Shown here: positions 43,664 through 51,756 of the stretch, one piece after another
Position numbering within the stretch: position 1 is the stretch's first letter
Layout: each line of letters starts with the position of its first letter
Position numbers and translations under genes: made by a program
Notes under the pieces: generated by a model
The model's database searches: none
The model's input: the letters and a program-made list of their open reading frames with translations, nothing else
Told to the model about the DNA's origin: nothing
From: Microbacterium saperdae
GTDB taxonomy: Bacteria > Actinomycetota > Actinomycetes > Actinomycetales > Microbacteriaceae
Length of the DNA stretch: 64,000 nt
Assembly (NCBI RefSeq): GCF_006716345.1
Contig: NZ_VFOX01000001.1
Location: 1,922,001-1,986,000 of the forward strand
Reading direction: 5' to 3'

Positions 43664-44899
43664 TCAGCTCAGTGGGTTCGGGACGATTCTCGCGAAGGCG
43701 AGGCGGGCAGAGACGATCCGCTGCATGAGACCACGAACGCCGTGCGGGTCAGCGGGCAGCATCGCCCGGGTGACCTCCGTGTTGGCGCTAATGTTCTGGG
43801 TCATTGCGTGCATCACGTCCAGCGCGAGGGACGGGTGGGTGTCCAGCGCGCTGTGGCCGTGATCGCGCACCGGAAGCAGGACCGCTCCCGGTATTTGGGC
43901 GACGACCTTCTCCGCGGTCGCTCTGGGGGTGCGGATGTCGCGGTCGCCGCTGATGACCACGGTCGGCCAGGCGAATGCACGAACCTGCGTGGGGAGGTCG
44001 AAGGGCTCTCCCTGGAACGCGGAGAACTGCGGCGCGATGTCGGTGAAGCTCTTCCCGGTCTCCAGCGGGCCGCCGTCGGATGAGGGGGCGTAGGCGAGTT
44101 CTCGGAACGCGATCTCGCCGACCAGGTCGAACTCCATGACAAACGGGGTGGGTTCCATCAGCTCACGGTCGCCGAGCCGCCTCGCCCATTCCCAGAATCT
44201 GCGTCCCTTTCCTCTTTCGAGAAGGTCGATGGTGCGGTCGATGAACGCGAGCCCGCCGAACTCGTACAGGAACTGCAGCAGGAATCCTGCGTCTTCCTGC
44301 CGGATCCGGCCCGTATCCACCAGGCCACGCACCGCGTCGGCCTGTCGCTGGGTAGCCGGGGTGCCCGTCCAGAACAGTTCGCGGAGGGAGTCGGTCGACG
44401 ACGCGCCGAAGTCTGCGCCGAGCATCGCCGAGTCCAGCACCATCCCCGACACCCGGCTCGGATGCCTGACTCCGAACCCCTGAGCGAGGTAGCTGCCATA
44501 GGAGGTGCCGTAGACGACGACCTGGTCGATGCCTTCGGCGTCCAGGATCGCGGCTGCGTCGTCGAGGACGTCGGTGACCGTGATCGCCTCCCTCGGCAGA
44601 TCCGCGCCGTCCGGTGTCGTGCGGGACAGGCCGATGCCGCGGTGCTCCATCATCACCAGGTGCAGGCCGAGCTTCGCCGCCTTCGCCCGGAGCCGCTGAT
44701 ACGGCAGCACCGACGCCAGCCCCGGCCCGCCGGGGAAGACCAGCACCGGTATCCCTGCCTCGGGGCCGGTGCGCGCATACGCGAGCTCGAACGATCCGCC
44801 ATCCGAAAGGGGGCGGAGCACGGTCTTGACCCCGGGGAATTTCAGGACCTGTGCACGCCGCTTCTCCCGCGCTATCGAAGCCTTCGTCTCGGGGGTCAT
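43664..44899 (-). CDS. Alpha/beta hydrolase (proline iminopeptidase-like)
   Basis: Soluble hydrolase of 411 residues similar to S33 peptidases: PVLVFPGGPGLASVLPYQR is the oxyanion region, VVYGTSYGSYLAQGFG has the GxSxG nucleophile, DRDIRTPRATAEK near the C-terminus supplies the acid and RDHGHSALDTH the histidine. No signal peptide is present. Its ATG overlaps the stop of a TetR gene encoded upstream, so both are transcribed leftward from the twin operators at 45503-45530. It may inactivate the ligand of that TetR. It is a cargo gene inside the conjugation cluster. Confidence 0.85.
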   Translation of the reverse strand: MTPETKASIAREKRRAQVLKFPGVKTVLRPLSDGGSFELAYARTGPEAGIPVLVFPGGPGLASVLPYQRLRAKAAKLGLHLVMMEHRGIGLSRTTPDGADLPREAITVTDVLDDAAAILDAEGIDQVVVYGTSYGSYLAQGFGVRHPSRVSGMVLDSAMLGADFGASSTDSLRELFWTGTPATQRQADAVRGLVDTGRIRQEDAGFLLQFLYEFGGLAFIDRTIDLLERGKGRRFWEWARRLGDRELMEPTPFVMEFDLVGEIAFRELAYAPSSDGGPLETGKSFTDIAPQFSAFQGEPFDLPTQVRAFAWPTVVISGDRDIRTPRATAEKVVAQIPGAVLLPVRDHGHSALDTHPSLALDVMHAMTQNISANTEVTRAMLPADPHGVRGLMQRIVSARLAFARIVPNPLS

Positions 44900-45492
44900 G
44901 CGTGCTCCTTCACGATCAGGTCCCGCGCGGACCGATCCAGCAGATTCCGCGCGGAGGCCACCGTCATCGCCGCACCCGGCGTGACGATCTCCAGACAGAT
45001 CCCTGACACGAGCGCGCTCAGCAGCAACACGGATTCATCGACGCGATCCCCGTCAATGGATCCTTCGTCGGCAAGCTGCTCCAGCCAGGCGGTGATCCGG
45101 GCATGGGAGCGCCGCACAGCCACTTCGAGGAAACTGACCGCCGCACTGTTCGCACCCGGCTCGAGCGCGTGCCGGTACATCCCGAACCACACCTCCAGCA
45201 GTTGCCGTTCGGTGGCCTCATCCGGGAGGAACTGCAGCACGCACCGGGCAAGACGATCACCCGGGTCCAGAGTCGTGTCCTGGATGTCGAAGTTCTCGAT
45301 CGTGTCCTCCAGCACCCGCTGCACCACCGCAGTGTGCAACGCGCCCTGCGCCGGGAAGTAGTGCCGCAGCGTCCCCATTCCCACACCGGCGGCCCCGGCG
45401 ACCGCGCGCACCGTCACCGCGTCAAGACCGGCCTCCACCGCCAACGTCGCCGCAGCATCAAGGATCCGGTCCCGCTGCCGCTCATTCGTCAT
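44896..45492 (-). CDS. TetR-family repressor of the hydrolase operon
   Basis: Regulator of 198 residues with HTH region ATLAVEAGLDAVTVRAVAGA followed by AGVGMGTLRHYFPAQGALH, and a helical ligand domain. ATG 45492 lies ten bases downstream of two overlapping palindromes with the core TAGCAC-N3-GTGCTA, which it very probably binds. The core is the same as at the other TetR locus (28506-28562) except for spacing, and the recognition-helix regions (VGMGTLRHYF, VVGSLRHVF) are alike, so cross-regulation is possible. Confidence 0.87.
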   Translation of the reverse strand: MTNERQRDRILDAAATLAVEAGLDAVTVRAVAGAAGVGMGTLRHYFPAQGALHTAVVQRVLEDTIENFDIQDTTLDPGDRLARCVLQFLPDEATERQLLEVWFGMYRHALEPGANSAAVSFLEVAVRRSHARITAWLEQLADEGSIDGDRVDESVLLLSALVSGICLEIVTPGAAMTVASARNLLDRSARDLIVKEHA

Positions 45493-45502
45493 ACCCCGAG
45501 AC

Positions 45503-45530
45503 TAGCACGGCGTGCTAGCACATCGTGCTA
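45503..45530. promoter_or_regulatory. Twin overlapping TetR operators
   Basis: TAGCAC-GGC-GTGCTA at 45503-45517 and TAGCAC-ATC-GTGCTA at 45516-45530 share two bases, so the middle GTGCTAGCAC is itself palindromic. The pair lies between the TetR start at 45492 and the leader of the rightward DUF6112 gene. Confidence 0.7.
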
Positions 45531-45533
45531 GTC

Positions 45534-45570
45534 GGGTTTGGGTGTCGCACCTGTCCAGGTGACCCCTCCC
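45534..45570 (+). promoter_or_regulatory. Recurrent leader hairpin before second DUF6112 gene
   Basis: TCGCACCTGTCCAGGTGACCCC has a perfect inner stem CACCTG-TC-CAGGTG and an outer GGGT/ACCC pairing. A second small hairpin (CCCCTCC...GGAGGGG) follows before ATG 45608. Confidence 0.55.
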
Positions 45571-45607
45571 ATCCGCGGAGGGGAATCGCTTGTGAAGGAG
45601 CCCACCC

Positions 45608-45931
45608 ATGCTTGCCGTTCTCGACACCCTCACCACCATCACCGCTGTTCTTCCGGCGGAGATCGACGTCACCCCCAATGACTCCGGCCTTCCCGGGATC
45701 AGCGCGCTGCGCACGGTCGTGGGTGCGGTGATGACGATCGGGCTGATCCTGTCCGTCCTCGCCCTCATCATCTCCGCCGTCGTCTGGGGCTTCGGCTCGA
45801 ACAGCAGTAACCCTCATCTGGCGTCGCGGGGGAAGGTCGGGGTGCTGATCTCCTGCGGTGCGGCAATCATCACCGGCGCGAGTGTGACGCTGATCAACTT
45901 CTTCTGGAACGTCGGCCAGACCGTCTCCTAA
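45608..45931 (+). CDS. DUF6112-type pilin-like membrane protein 2
   Basis: Protein of 107 residues with the same layout as the first copy: soluble N-terminus with PAEIDVTPNDSGLPG, membrane helix VVGAVMTIGLILSVLALIISAVVWGF, loop with NPHLASRGKVGV, and helix LISCGAAIITGASVTLINFFW. It is a likely pilin or channel subunit. GTGAAGGAG lies nine bases upstream of the ATG. It is followed closely by the TrbL/VirB6 gene. Confidence 0.8.
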   Translation: MLAVLDTLTTITAVLPAEIDVTPNDSGLPGISALRTVVGAVMTIGLILSVLALIISAVVWGFGSNSSNPHLASRGKVGVLISCGAAIITGASVTLINFFWNVGQTVS

Positions 45932-45965
45932 CCACCACCCCGAACCCACGGAAGGGAGGGGTGTT

Positions 45966-47420
45966 GTGGCTGGTATCTGTGACGTCCCCATCATCAGCAA
46001 CGTCTGCGACACCGTCGGCGAAGGCGCAGCCACCCTGGTCGCTGCACCATTCGACTGGCTCGCCCAAGCAATCGGAGCAGCCGCGTCCTGGATCTTCCAA
46101 GGCGTCTGGGCAATATTCGACTCCACCACCCTGGTCGACATCACCGGGGCCGGATATGTTGGCGTATACAACGTGATCTTCGGCATCGCGATCTTCGTCA
46201 TGCTCATCTTCTTCTGCCTCCAACTCATCACCGGCCTCATCCGCCGCGAACCCACCGCCCTCTCCCGCGCCGCCCTCGGCTTAGCGAAGTCGGTGCTCGG
46301 CTCGTTCCTGGTCATCACGTTGACGGCAACACTGCTCGAGATCGTCGATCAACTCTCGATCGGGATCATCCAGGCCACCGGGACCACGTTGGAAGAGATG
46401 GGCGGGAAGATCGGTGTCCTCGTCGCAGGTCTCACCGCGATCAACCTCACCGCACCCGGTGCCGGCGCGATCATCACCATCTTCCTGTCGTTCCTCGCGA
46501 TCTGCGCGGCAGCGATCGTCTGGTTCTCGCTACTCATCCGCAAAGCGCTGATCCTCGTCGCCGTCGTGATGGCACCCATTGCCCTATCGGGAGCGAGCTG
46601 GGATGCGACGAAGGACTGGTTCGGGAAATGGGCCAGCTTCGTGCTCGCGCTGATCTTCTCCAAACTCGTCATCGTCGTAGTGTTCCTCGTCGCGATCAAC
46701 CAGGTCAACGCACCGATCGACATGGACCTCAGCTCGATTGCGGATCCAATCGCGGGGATCGTGCTGATGTTCATCGCCGCGTTCGCCCCCTACATGGTCT
46801 ACAAATTCATCTCCTTCGTCGGCTTCGACATGTACCACGTCATGTCCGCCGAACAAGAGTCGAAGCAGGCCATGAACCGGCCCATGCCGCTCCCCGGGAA
46901 ACCCGACGGCGGCGGCCCACAGAAAGTCCTCGACGGTGGGGGCGGCGACGGCAAAAACGGCGGTGGTGGTGGGAATCCGCCGCCACCGAGTGGTTCACCG
47001 CAGCCCGCTGCCGGAGCAAATGCAGGTGCCGGTGGCGGCACGACCGCAGCCTCGGGTGGTGCGGCGACAGGCTCGAGTGGTGCGGCTGCCGGTGGCGGCG
47101 GTGCTGCCGCAGCAGGCGGTGCCGGGGCCGGGGCGGCGGCTGGTCCGGTCGGGATCGCCGCTGTCGCAGGGGCGAAGGTCGCCAAGGGTGCAGCGGAGGC
47201 CGGCCCGAAGCTCGGCGGCGCGATTGGACGCACCGCCGACAACCACGCGGGAGCCGCCAACGAGGGGCAGGCCGCGCCACCACCCCCTGACCGGTCGACA
47301 CCGCCCGCACAGCCCACCACACCGGCCCCGAGCGCGCCTGCGGCGAAGCCGCAGACCCCGCCCGCGAACAACAGCAGCGGCGGGCAGGCTCCGCCGCCGA
47401 AGCCCACGCCGAAGACCTGA
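45966..47420 (+). CDS. TrbL/VirB6-like conjugation channel protein
   Basis: Integral membrane protein of 484 residues. About seven helices occupy residues 55-290, including VIFGIAIFVMLIFFCLQLITG, AGAIITIFLSFLAICAAAIVW and LILVAVVMAPIAL, with the conserved WDATKDWFGKWASFVLALIFSKL typical of TrbL/VirB6. The last 180 residues are a low-complexity Gly/Ala/Pro tail, probably cytoplasmic and flexible. It starts with GTG 45966 behind GGAGGGG. It forms the inner-membrane pore with the VirB8-like and SCO6880-type proteins. Confidence 0.87.
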   Translation: MAGICDVPIISNVCDTVGEGAATLVAAPFDWLAQAIGAAASWIFQGVWAIFDSTTLVDITGAGYVGVYNVIFGIAIFVMLIFFCLQLITGLIRREPTALSRAALGLAKSVLGSFLVITLTATLLEIVDQLSIGIIQATGTTLEEMGGKIGVLVAGLTAINLTAPGAGAIITIFLSFLAICAAAIVWFSLLIRKALILVAVVMAPIALSGASWDATKDWFGKWASFVLALIFSKLVIVVVFLVAINQVNAPIDMDLSSIADPIAGIVLMFIAAFAPYMVYKFISFVGFDMYHVMSAEQESKQAMNRPMPLPGKPDGGGPQKVLDGGGGDGKNGGGGGNPPPPSGSPQPAAGANAGAGGGTTAASGGAATGSSGAAAGGGGAAAAGGAGAGAAAGPVGIAAVAGAKVAKGAAEAGPKLGGAIGRTADNHAGAANEGQAAPPPPDRSTPPAQPTTPAPSAPAAKPQTPPANNSSGGQAPPPKPTPKT

Positions 47421-47553
47421 CCGGAGAGATCCGCGACTGAGAGAGGAGGTGAAGCACTCCGTCATCTGGGCGGTTGCCCGTGAACAGAACACCCGAATGG
47501 CGGTCGGACAGCGACCCGACCCCAGGGGGTGGTTCGCGGGCCACCGCCCGCTG

Positions 47554-47587
47554 TGGTGTCCGTACCTGACCGACGACCCCGAACACC
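47554..47587 (+). promoter_or_regulatory. Recurrent leader motif before SCO6880-type gene
   Basis: GGTGT...ACACC encloses CCGTACCTGACCGACGACCCC. It ends 21 bases before ATG 47608. The 187 bases between trbL and this gene otherwise show no conserved frame. Confidence 0.5.
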
Positions 47588-47607
47588 TACCGCGTCAGGA
47601 GCACCTT

Positions 47608-49071
47608 ATGGCCAGCACTGCGTCCACCCGCACCGAGTTCGAGCTGTCGGCTGTGAAGTTCTCCCGCCTCACCAAACGCGGGATCATCCTCGGCCTCTCC
47701 CTCCCACAAGTCATCGCCCTCTCTGTCGCGGTCGCCGTGTTCATCGCCTCCCTCTACACCGGAGGTCCCGCCGCGTTGTACACGTCCCCGATCTGGGGCA
47801 CCGCCACAGCCCTCGCCTGGGTACCCATCGGCGGTAGGAAGCTCGTCGAATGGGTGCCGATCACTCTGCACTGGGTGCTCCGGCAGGCCCTCCGCCAGAC
47901 CCGGTATCGGCGTCGCGTGGCGAAGCCTCGTCCGGCGGGGACTCTCGCGTTGCCTGGGGATGCAGCACCGCTGCGCCAGTACGACGACCCCGAAACCGGT
48001 ACGGTCATGGTCCACGACCCGCACGGGCAGACCTTGACCGCGCTGGTGGAAGTGACGCATCCCTCATTCATCCTGTTGGATCCGGGTGAGCAGGAACGCC
48101 GCGTGCACGCCTGGGGTCGGGTGCTGTCCACCGCATGCCGGTCCACCCGGATCGCCCGTCTCCAAGTCCTCGAGCGCACCGTCCCCGACAGCGGGTCGGG
48201 ACTCGCGCAATGGTGGGCCGAGCACGGCAACGACGACGACTCCTGGGTCGCGCGCACCTACCGGGAGCTCATCGACCGGGCTGGCCCCGCAGGGGAACGC
48301 CACATCTCCACCATCTCCCTGTCCTTGGACATGCGCGCCGCTGCCCGGGCGATCCGCACCGCAGGCGGCAGCCTCAAAGGCGCTGCCGTGGTGCTCAGGC
48401 AGGAGATGGAGACCCTCACGACCGCGCTGCGCACTGCCGACCTGAAACCCACCGACTGGTACACGGCTGGGCAACTCGCGGTCATGCTCCGCTCCGCCTA
48501 CGATCCCGCTATCGCCGCGACCCTCGAACGCTCTGGCGAGATCGGGCAGGACCTCGCCACCGCTGGCCCGGTCGCGGTGGAAGAGACCTGGGACCAGCTG
48601 CGCTCCGATAGCGCGCATCACGCGGTGTTGTGGATCTCGGAGTGGCCCCGCTCACTCGTCTACCCAGGATTCCTCGCCCCCGTGCTGCTCTCCAGCGGGA
48701 TCAGGCGTGCGTTCACGCTGCTGTGTGACCCGATCCGGTCTGATCAGGCAGCGCGGGACATTCGGAAGAAGAAGACCGAGTACATCAGTGATGCGGCGCA
48801 GCGGCAGAAGGTCGGTCAGATCGAAGACGCCCAACAGTCCGCTGAATACCAAGACGTCCTCCAGCAGGAAGCCGACCTCACCAGCGGCCACGGCGTCCTG
48901 CGCTACACAGGGCTCCTCGCCGTCTCCGCCACCACCGCCGTTGAGCTCGAAGCCGCAGTCTCCGCGATCGAACAGGCCGCCATCCAAGCCTCGTGCGAAA
49001 CGCGGCGGTTGGTCGGGCAGCAGGCGCAGGCGTTCGTTGCTGCGGCGCTGCCGCTGTGCCGAGGTATCTGA
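47608..49071 (+). CDS. SCO6880/PrgI-type conjugation protein
   Basis: Protein of 487 residues. An N-terminal segment (VKFSRLTKRGIILGLSLPQ) leads into two membrane helices (VIALSVAVAVFIASLYTGG and an adjacent ALYTSPIWGTATALAWVPIGG), then a long soluble part with SLSLDMRAAARAIRTAGGSLKGAAVV and VLWISEWPRSLVYPGFLAPVLL. This is the layout of SCO6880 proteins, which combine a VirB3/PrgI membrane part with the N-terminal region of VirB4 and occur in actinobacterial elements. The matching ATPase is encoded at 50171. It starts at ATG 47608; in-frame upstream sequence covers the leader motif and is less convincing. Confidence 0.8.
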   Translation: MASTASTRTEFELSAVKFSRLTKRGIILGLSLPQVIALSVAVAVFIASLYTGGPAALYTSPIWGTATALAWVPIGGRKLVEWVPITLHWVLRQALRQTRYRRRVAKPRPAGTLALPGDAAPLRQYDDPETGTVMVHDPHGQTLTALVEVTHPSFILLDPGEQERRVHAWGRVLSTACRSTRIARLQVLERTVPDSGSGLAQWWAEHGNDDDSWVARTYRELIDRAGPAGERHISTISLSLDMRAAARAIRTAGGSLKGAAVVLRQEMETLTTALRTADLKPTDWYTAGQLAVMLRSAYDPAIAATLERSGEIGQDLATAGPVAVEETWDQLRSDSAHHAVLWISEWPRSLVYPGFLAPVLLSSGIRRAFTLLCDPIRSDQAARDIRKKKTEYISDAAQRQKVGQIEDAQQSAEYQDVLQQEADLTSGHGVLRYTGLLAVSATTAVELEAAVSAIEQAAIQASCETRRLVGQQAQAFVAAALPLCRGI

Positions 49072-49099
49072 GGTCATCGACTACCCACTCCCGCTGTGA

Positions 49100-49144
49100 C
49101 TTGCCATGTTGTCAAGCTCTATCTAGGCTTGACAACATGGCAAG
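49100..49144. promoter_or_regulatory. 17-bp-arm palindromic operator over a start codon
   Basis: CTTGCCATGTTGTCAAG at 49100-49116 and its exact reverse complement at 49128-49144 flank an 11-base spacer. The right arm contains the ATG (49137) of the small winged-helix regulator, so binding by that protein would shut off its own gene. Confidence 0.75.
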
Positions 49145-49484
49145 TGCGGAGGGTGGAGAGAGACCTGTCGATCCGGCGTTTAGTGATGTGGTCCATTCGC
49201 CGGTGCGGTTGCAAGTCTGTGCGGCGCTGGCTGCTGGCGATCGGGTGTTGTTCGCCGAACTGCTGCAGGCGCTGGGAGTGACGGATTCTCACCTGTCGAA
49301 GAATGTTCGTGTCCTGGCCGACGCCGGCCTGGTGGAACTGCACAAGGTCGCGCCCCCGGCAGGCGGTGGTGTGCGACCGGTGACTGCGCTGTCGCTCACC
49401 TCAGAAGGCGCGGACGCCTACCAGGGGCACGCCGCCTGGCTGCAGTCCATCACTCATGCCCCGGAGAAGGGAAACCACCCATGA
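49137..49484 (+). CDS. Small winged-helix regulator
   Basis: DNA-binding protein of 115 residues, MarR/PadR-like single domain: HSPVRLQVCAALAAGDRVLF, AELLQALGVTDSHLSKNVRV and LADAGLVELHKVAPPAGGGVRP form helices and wing. It resembles the YjdC/DUF-type transcriptional regulators paired with a membrane or sensor protein. The start codon lies within a 45-base palindrome with 17-bp arms. It overlaps the next gene by four bases (ATGA), so the pair is a cargo operon placed between conjugation genes. Confidence 0.82.
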   Translation: MASAEGGERPVDPAFSDVVHSPVRLQVCAALAAGDRVLFAELLQALGVTDSHLSKNVRVLADAGLVELHKVAPPAGGGVRPVTALSLTSEGADAYQGHAAWLQSITHAPEKGNHP

Positions 49485-50086
49485 CGACCTTGCGCGACGC
49501 GCTGAACGCGACCTTCCGCCTGGAGGCGATCGAAGCCTCGTTCCTGCAGGCCATCGAAGGCATCCAGGCGATCGAGAACACCTACCTCAGCCCAGCGGAG
49601 AACCTGAGCCGGTCGCTGACGACGTTCACCTTCGCCGACTCCGACTCGCCGGGCGTGATCAAAGACGCCGAGAGCATCTTTAAAGATGGGATGCTCCACA
49701 CTCGCACTCCCGACGGGTGGGTGGCGATCGAGCTCGACCGTCCCGCGATCGGGACGCTCAGTCTGCTCCTGTTGTTGCACGGGGCCGACCTCGACCAGAC
49801 CCTCACCGACGACGGATCGCCGCTGATGGTGGCGGTCGATCGGGATCGCTCCCGGGAGCACGTGCCCGACCAGTACCGAGTTGTCCTCGATGACCTGCTC
49901 GCCGGTTCCGACATCACTCCGGACGGATACGTCCCGGAACACCTGACCGCGCGGATCGCAGTCGCCCATGACCCGTTGCACATCTGCGAGATGAGCTACA
50001 CCAACGACACGATCCCTGCGACGTTCGCCCTGGAGCTGCACCCGACCGCACGTCGAGACATCCCCACCCCGCCCATGAGCAACTGA
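49481..50086 (+). CDS. Unknown protein co-translated with a winged-helix regulator
   Basis: Soluble protein of 201 residues starting MTTLRDALNATFRLEAIEAS. The N-terminal 45 residues look helical, then comes a mixed alpha/beta domain with SDSPGVIKDAESIFKDGMLH and a hydrophobic segment GTLSLLLLLHGADLDQTLT that is too short and polar-flanked to be a sure membrane helix. No family is recognised. ATG 49481 overlaps the regulator stop, so the two products probably act together, perhaps as ligand sensor and repressor. Confidence 0.7.
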   Translation: MTTLRDALNATFRLEAIEASFLQAIEGIQAIENTYLSPAENLSRSLTTFTFADSDSPGVIKDAESIFKDGMLHTRTPDGWVAIELDRPAIGTLSLLLLLHGADLDQTLTDDGSPLMVAVDRDRSREHVPDQYRVVLDDLLAGSDITPDGYVPEHLTARIAVAHDPLHICEMSYTNDTIPATFALELHPTARRDIPTPPMSN

Positions 50087-50131
50087 CCAGCAGCCCCTGT
50101 CCTTCGCAGACTGGCCGCTACGCCGGGCGAA

Positions 50132-50153
50132 GCCCCGTACCTCTCGGTTACCC
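50132..50153 (+). promoter_or_regulatory. Recurrent leader motif before VirB4 gene
   Basis: GCCCCGTACCTCTCGGTTACCC keeps the motif order, though the right half is altered (GGTTACCC for GGTGACCC); CTCTCGGTT then pairs with ACCGAGAG. The motif ends 17 bases before GTG 50171. Confidence 0.45.
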
Positions 50154-50170
50154 GACCGAGAGGCAGCACC

Positions 50171-51679
50171 GTGGCACCAGAACGCACATCCAAGAAGCTC
50201 TACTCCACCGTCCTCGTCGAAGACGGCACCGGCCGGAAGAACCGTAAAACCCGGGAGCGGGCCGCACGGCAAGTCATCGCCCGGGAGCACGCCGAGCAGC
50301 GCGCCGCTGAGAAGGCGAAGCTCGCCGCGGAACGTGCGGAGGCGAGGTCGACGAACTACCTCCCCAGGAGCGGCGAGCCAGGGGCTGCAGCGCTCCGGTC
50401 GTATCGGGGGTTTCGGGTGCCTGCGCATCAGGACACCTCGGCCGCGCTGCAGGGTGCGTACCCGTTCCTCGCCGAAGGCGGCCTCGGTTCCCAGGGGGTG
50501 TTCGTGGGGCAGGACATGTACTCCGGCGGATCCTTCGTCTACGACCCGTGGGTGCTGTACCAGCGGGGCATCATCACGGCCCCCAACCTCGTCCTTGCCG
50601 GAATCGTCGGCTCCGGGAAGTCCTCCCTTGCCAAGTCCCTCTACACCCGGTCCATCCCGTTCGGTCGCCGCGTCTATGTCCCCGGGGATCCGAAGGGCGA
50701 GCACACGGCGGTTGCGGAGGCGGTGGGTGGGAAGGCGATCGTCCTCGGCCACGGCATCCGGAACCGTCTCAACCCACTTGACGAGGGCTACCGGCCCGGC
50801 GGGCTCTCCGACGCAGAGTGGGCGTCCACGGTCGCCTCTCGTCGCCGTGACCTGATCGGCGCCCTCGCCGAGACCGTCCTCGAGCGGTCGTTGTCGCCGT
50901 TGGAGCACACGGTCATCGATATCGCGCTCCAAGCCGTCGTCGCGAGTAACGATGTGCCGATCCTGCCGATGGTCGTCGACCGCATCCTCACCCCCGACCC
51001 GAGCGACGACGAACGTCTCGCCGAGGACGGGCGGATGGTCGGTCACGCGCTGCGCCGCCTCGTGTCCGGCGACCTCCAAGGACTGTTCGATGGGCCATCG
51101 ACCGTGACGTTTGACCCGACGTTGCCGATGATCACCCTCGACCTGTCCCGCGTCGTCGAAAACTCCACCCTCATCAGCGTGCTGATGACCTGTTCCAGTG
51201 CGTGGATGGAATCCGCGCTCCTGGACCCGAACGGCGGGCAGAGGTGGGTGGTCTACGACGAGGCTTGGCGTCTCATGTCGCATCCGGCGTTGTTGAAGCG
51301 GATGGACGCGCACTGGCGGCTCGCCCGCCACTACGGGATCGCGAACCTGCTGATCTTCCACAAGCTCACCGACCTCGACAACGTCGGCGACCACGGCTCC
51401 GCCATGCGATCCCTCGCCAACAGCCTCCTCGCCAACGCGGAGTCGCGGATCATCTACCGCCAAGAATCCGACCAGATCGGCACCACCGGCAAGACCCTCG
51501 GACTCACCGGCACCGAACAGAAACTCCTCCCGTCCCTGGGGACCGGGCAGGGGCTCTGGCGGATCAAAGAATCGTCATACGTCGTTCAGCATCAGTTGCA
51601 CCCGGAGGAGTTGCGGGCCTTCGACACCACCCAGCGGATGACTCGGAAACCCCGCAAGTTCAAGAATCCCGAAGCCTGA
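50171..51679 (+). CDS. VirB4-like conjugation ATPase
   Basis: ATPase of 502 residues that energises the transfer channel. The basic N-terminal helix (residues 1-60) is followed by the ATPase domain with Walker A LAGIVGSGKSSLAKSLY, GDPKGEHTAVAEAVGG, and Walker B RWVVYDEAWRLM. SRIIYRQESDQI and the terminal ESSYVVQHQLHPEE follow. It lacks the VirB4 N-terminal domain, which appears to be supplied by the SCO6880-type protein. GTG 50171 lies just after a leader motif. It is the last gene before a convergent hydrolase. Confidence 0.88.
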   Translation: MAPERTSKKLYSTVLVEDGTGRKNRKTRERAARQVIAREHAEQRAAEKAKLAAERAEARSTNYLPRSGEPGAAALRSYRGFRVPAHQDTSAALQGAYPFLAEGGLGSQGVFVGQDMYSGGSFVYDPWVLYQRGIITAPNLVLAGIVGSGKSSLAKSLYTRSIPFGRRVYVPGDPKGEHTAVAEAVGGKAIVLGHGIRNRLNPLDEGYRPGGLSDAEWASTVASRRRDLIGALAETVLERSLSPLEHTVIDIALQAVVASNDVPILPMVVDRILTPDPSDDERLAEDGRMVGHALRRLVSGDLQGLFDGPSTVTFDPTLPMITLDLSRVVENSTLISVLMTCSSAWMESALLDPNGGQRWVVYDEAWRLMSHPALLKRMDAHWRLARHYGIANLLIFHKLTDLDNVGDHGSAMRSLANSLLANAESRIIYRQESDQIGTTGKTLGLTGTEQKLLPSLGTGQGLWRIKESSYVVQHQLHPEELRAFDTTQRMTRKPRKFKNPEA

Positions 51680-51720
51680 ATCGCGGGAACATGTGGGTCG
51701 TGGTCGTGATTTCCGTGGTG

Positions 51721-51753
51721 TGAATCCGCATGTTCATGCTAGCTACGGATTCA
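51721..51753 (+). terminator. Hairpin between convergent virB4-like and hydrolase genes
   Basis: TGAATCCG at 51721-51728 pairs with CGGATTCA at 51746-51753 across a 17-base loop, in the 77-base gap between two convergent stops; it probably serves both directions. Confidence 0.45.
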
Positions 51754-51756
51754 GGT

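Noticed and set aside
46930..47410. A GGT/GCC-rich repetitive stretch as a possible noncoding repeat array
   Set aside because: It is in frame with the TrbL/VirB6 gene and encodes a Gly/Ala/Pro tail, which is common in that family.
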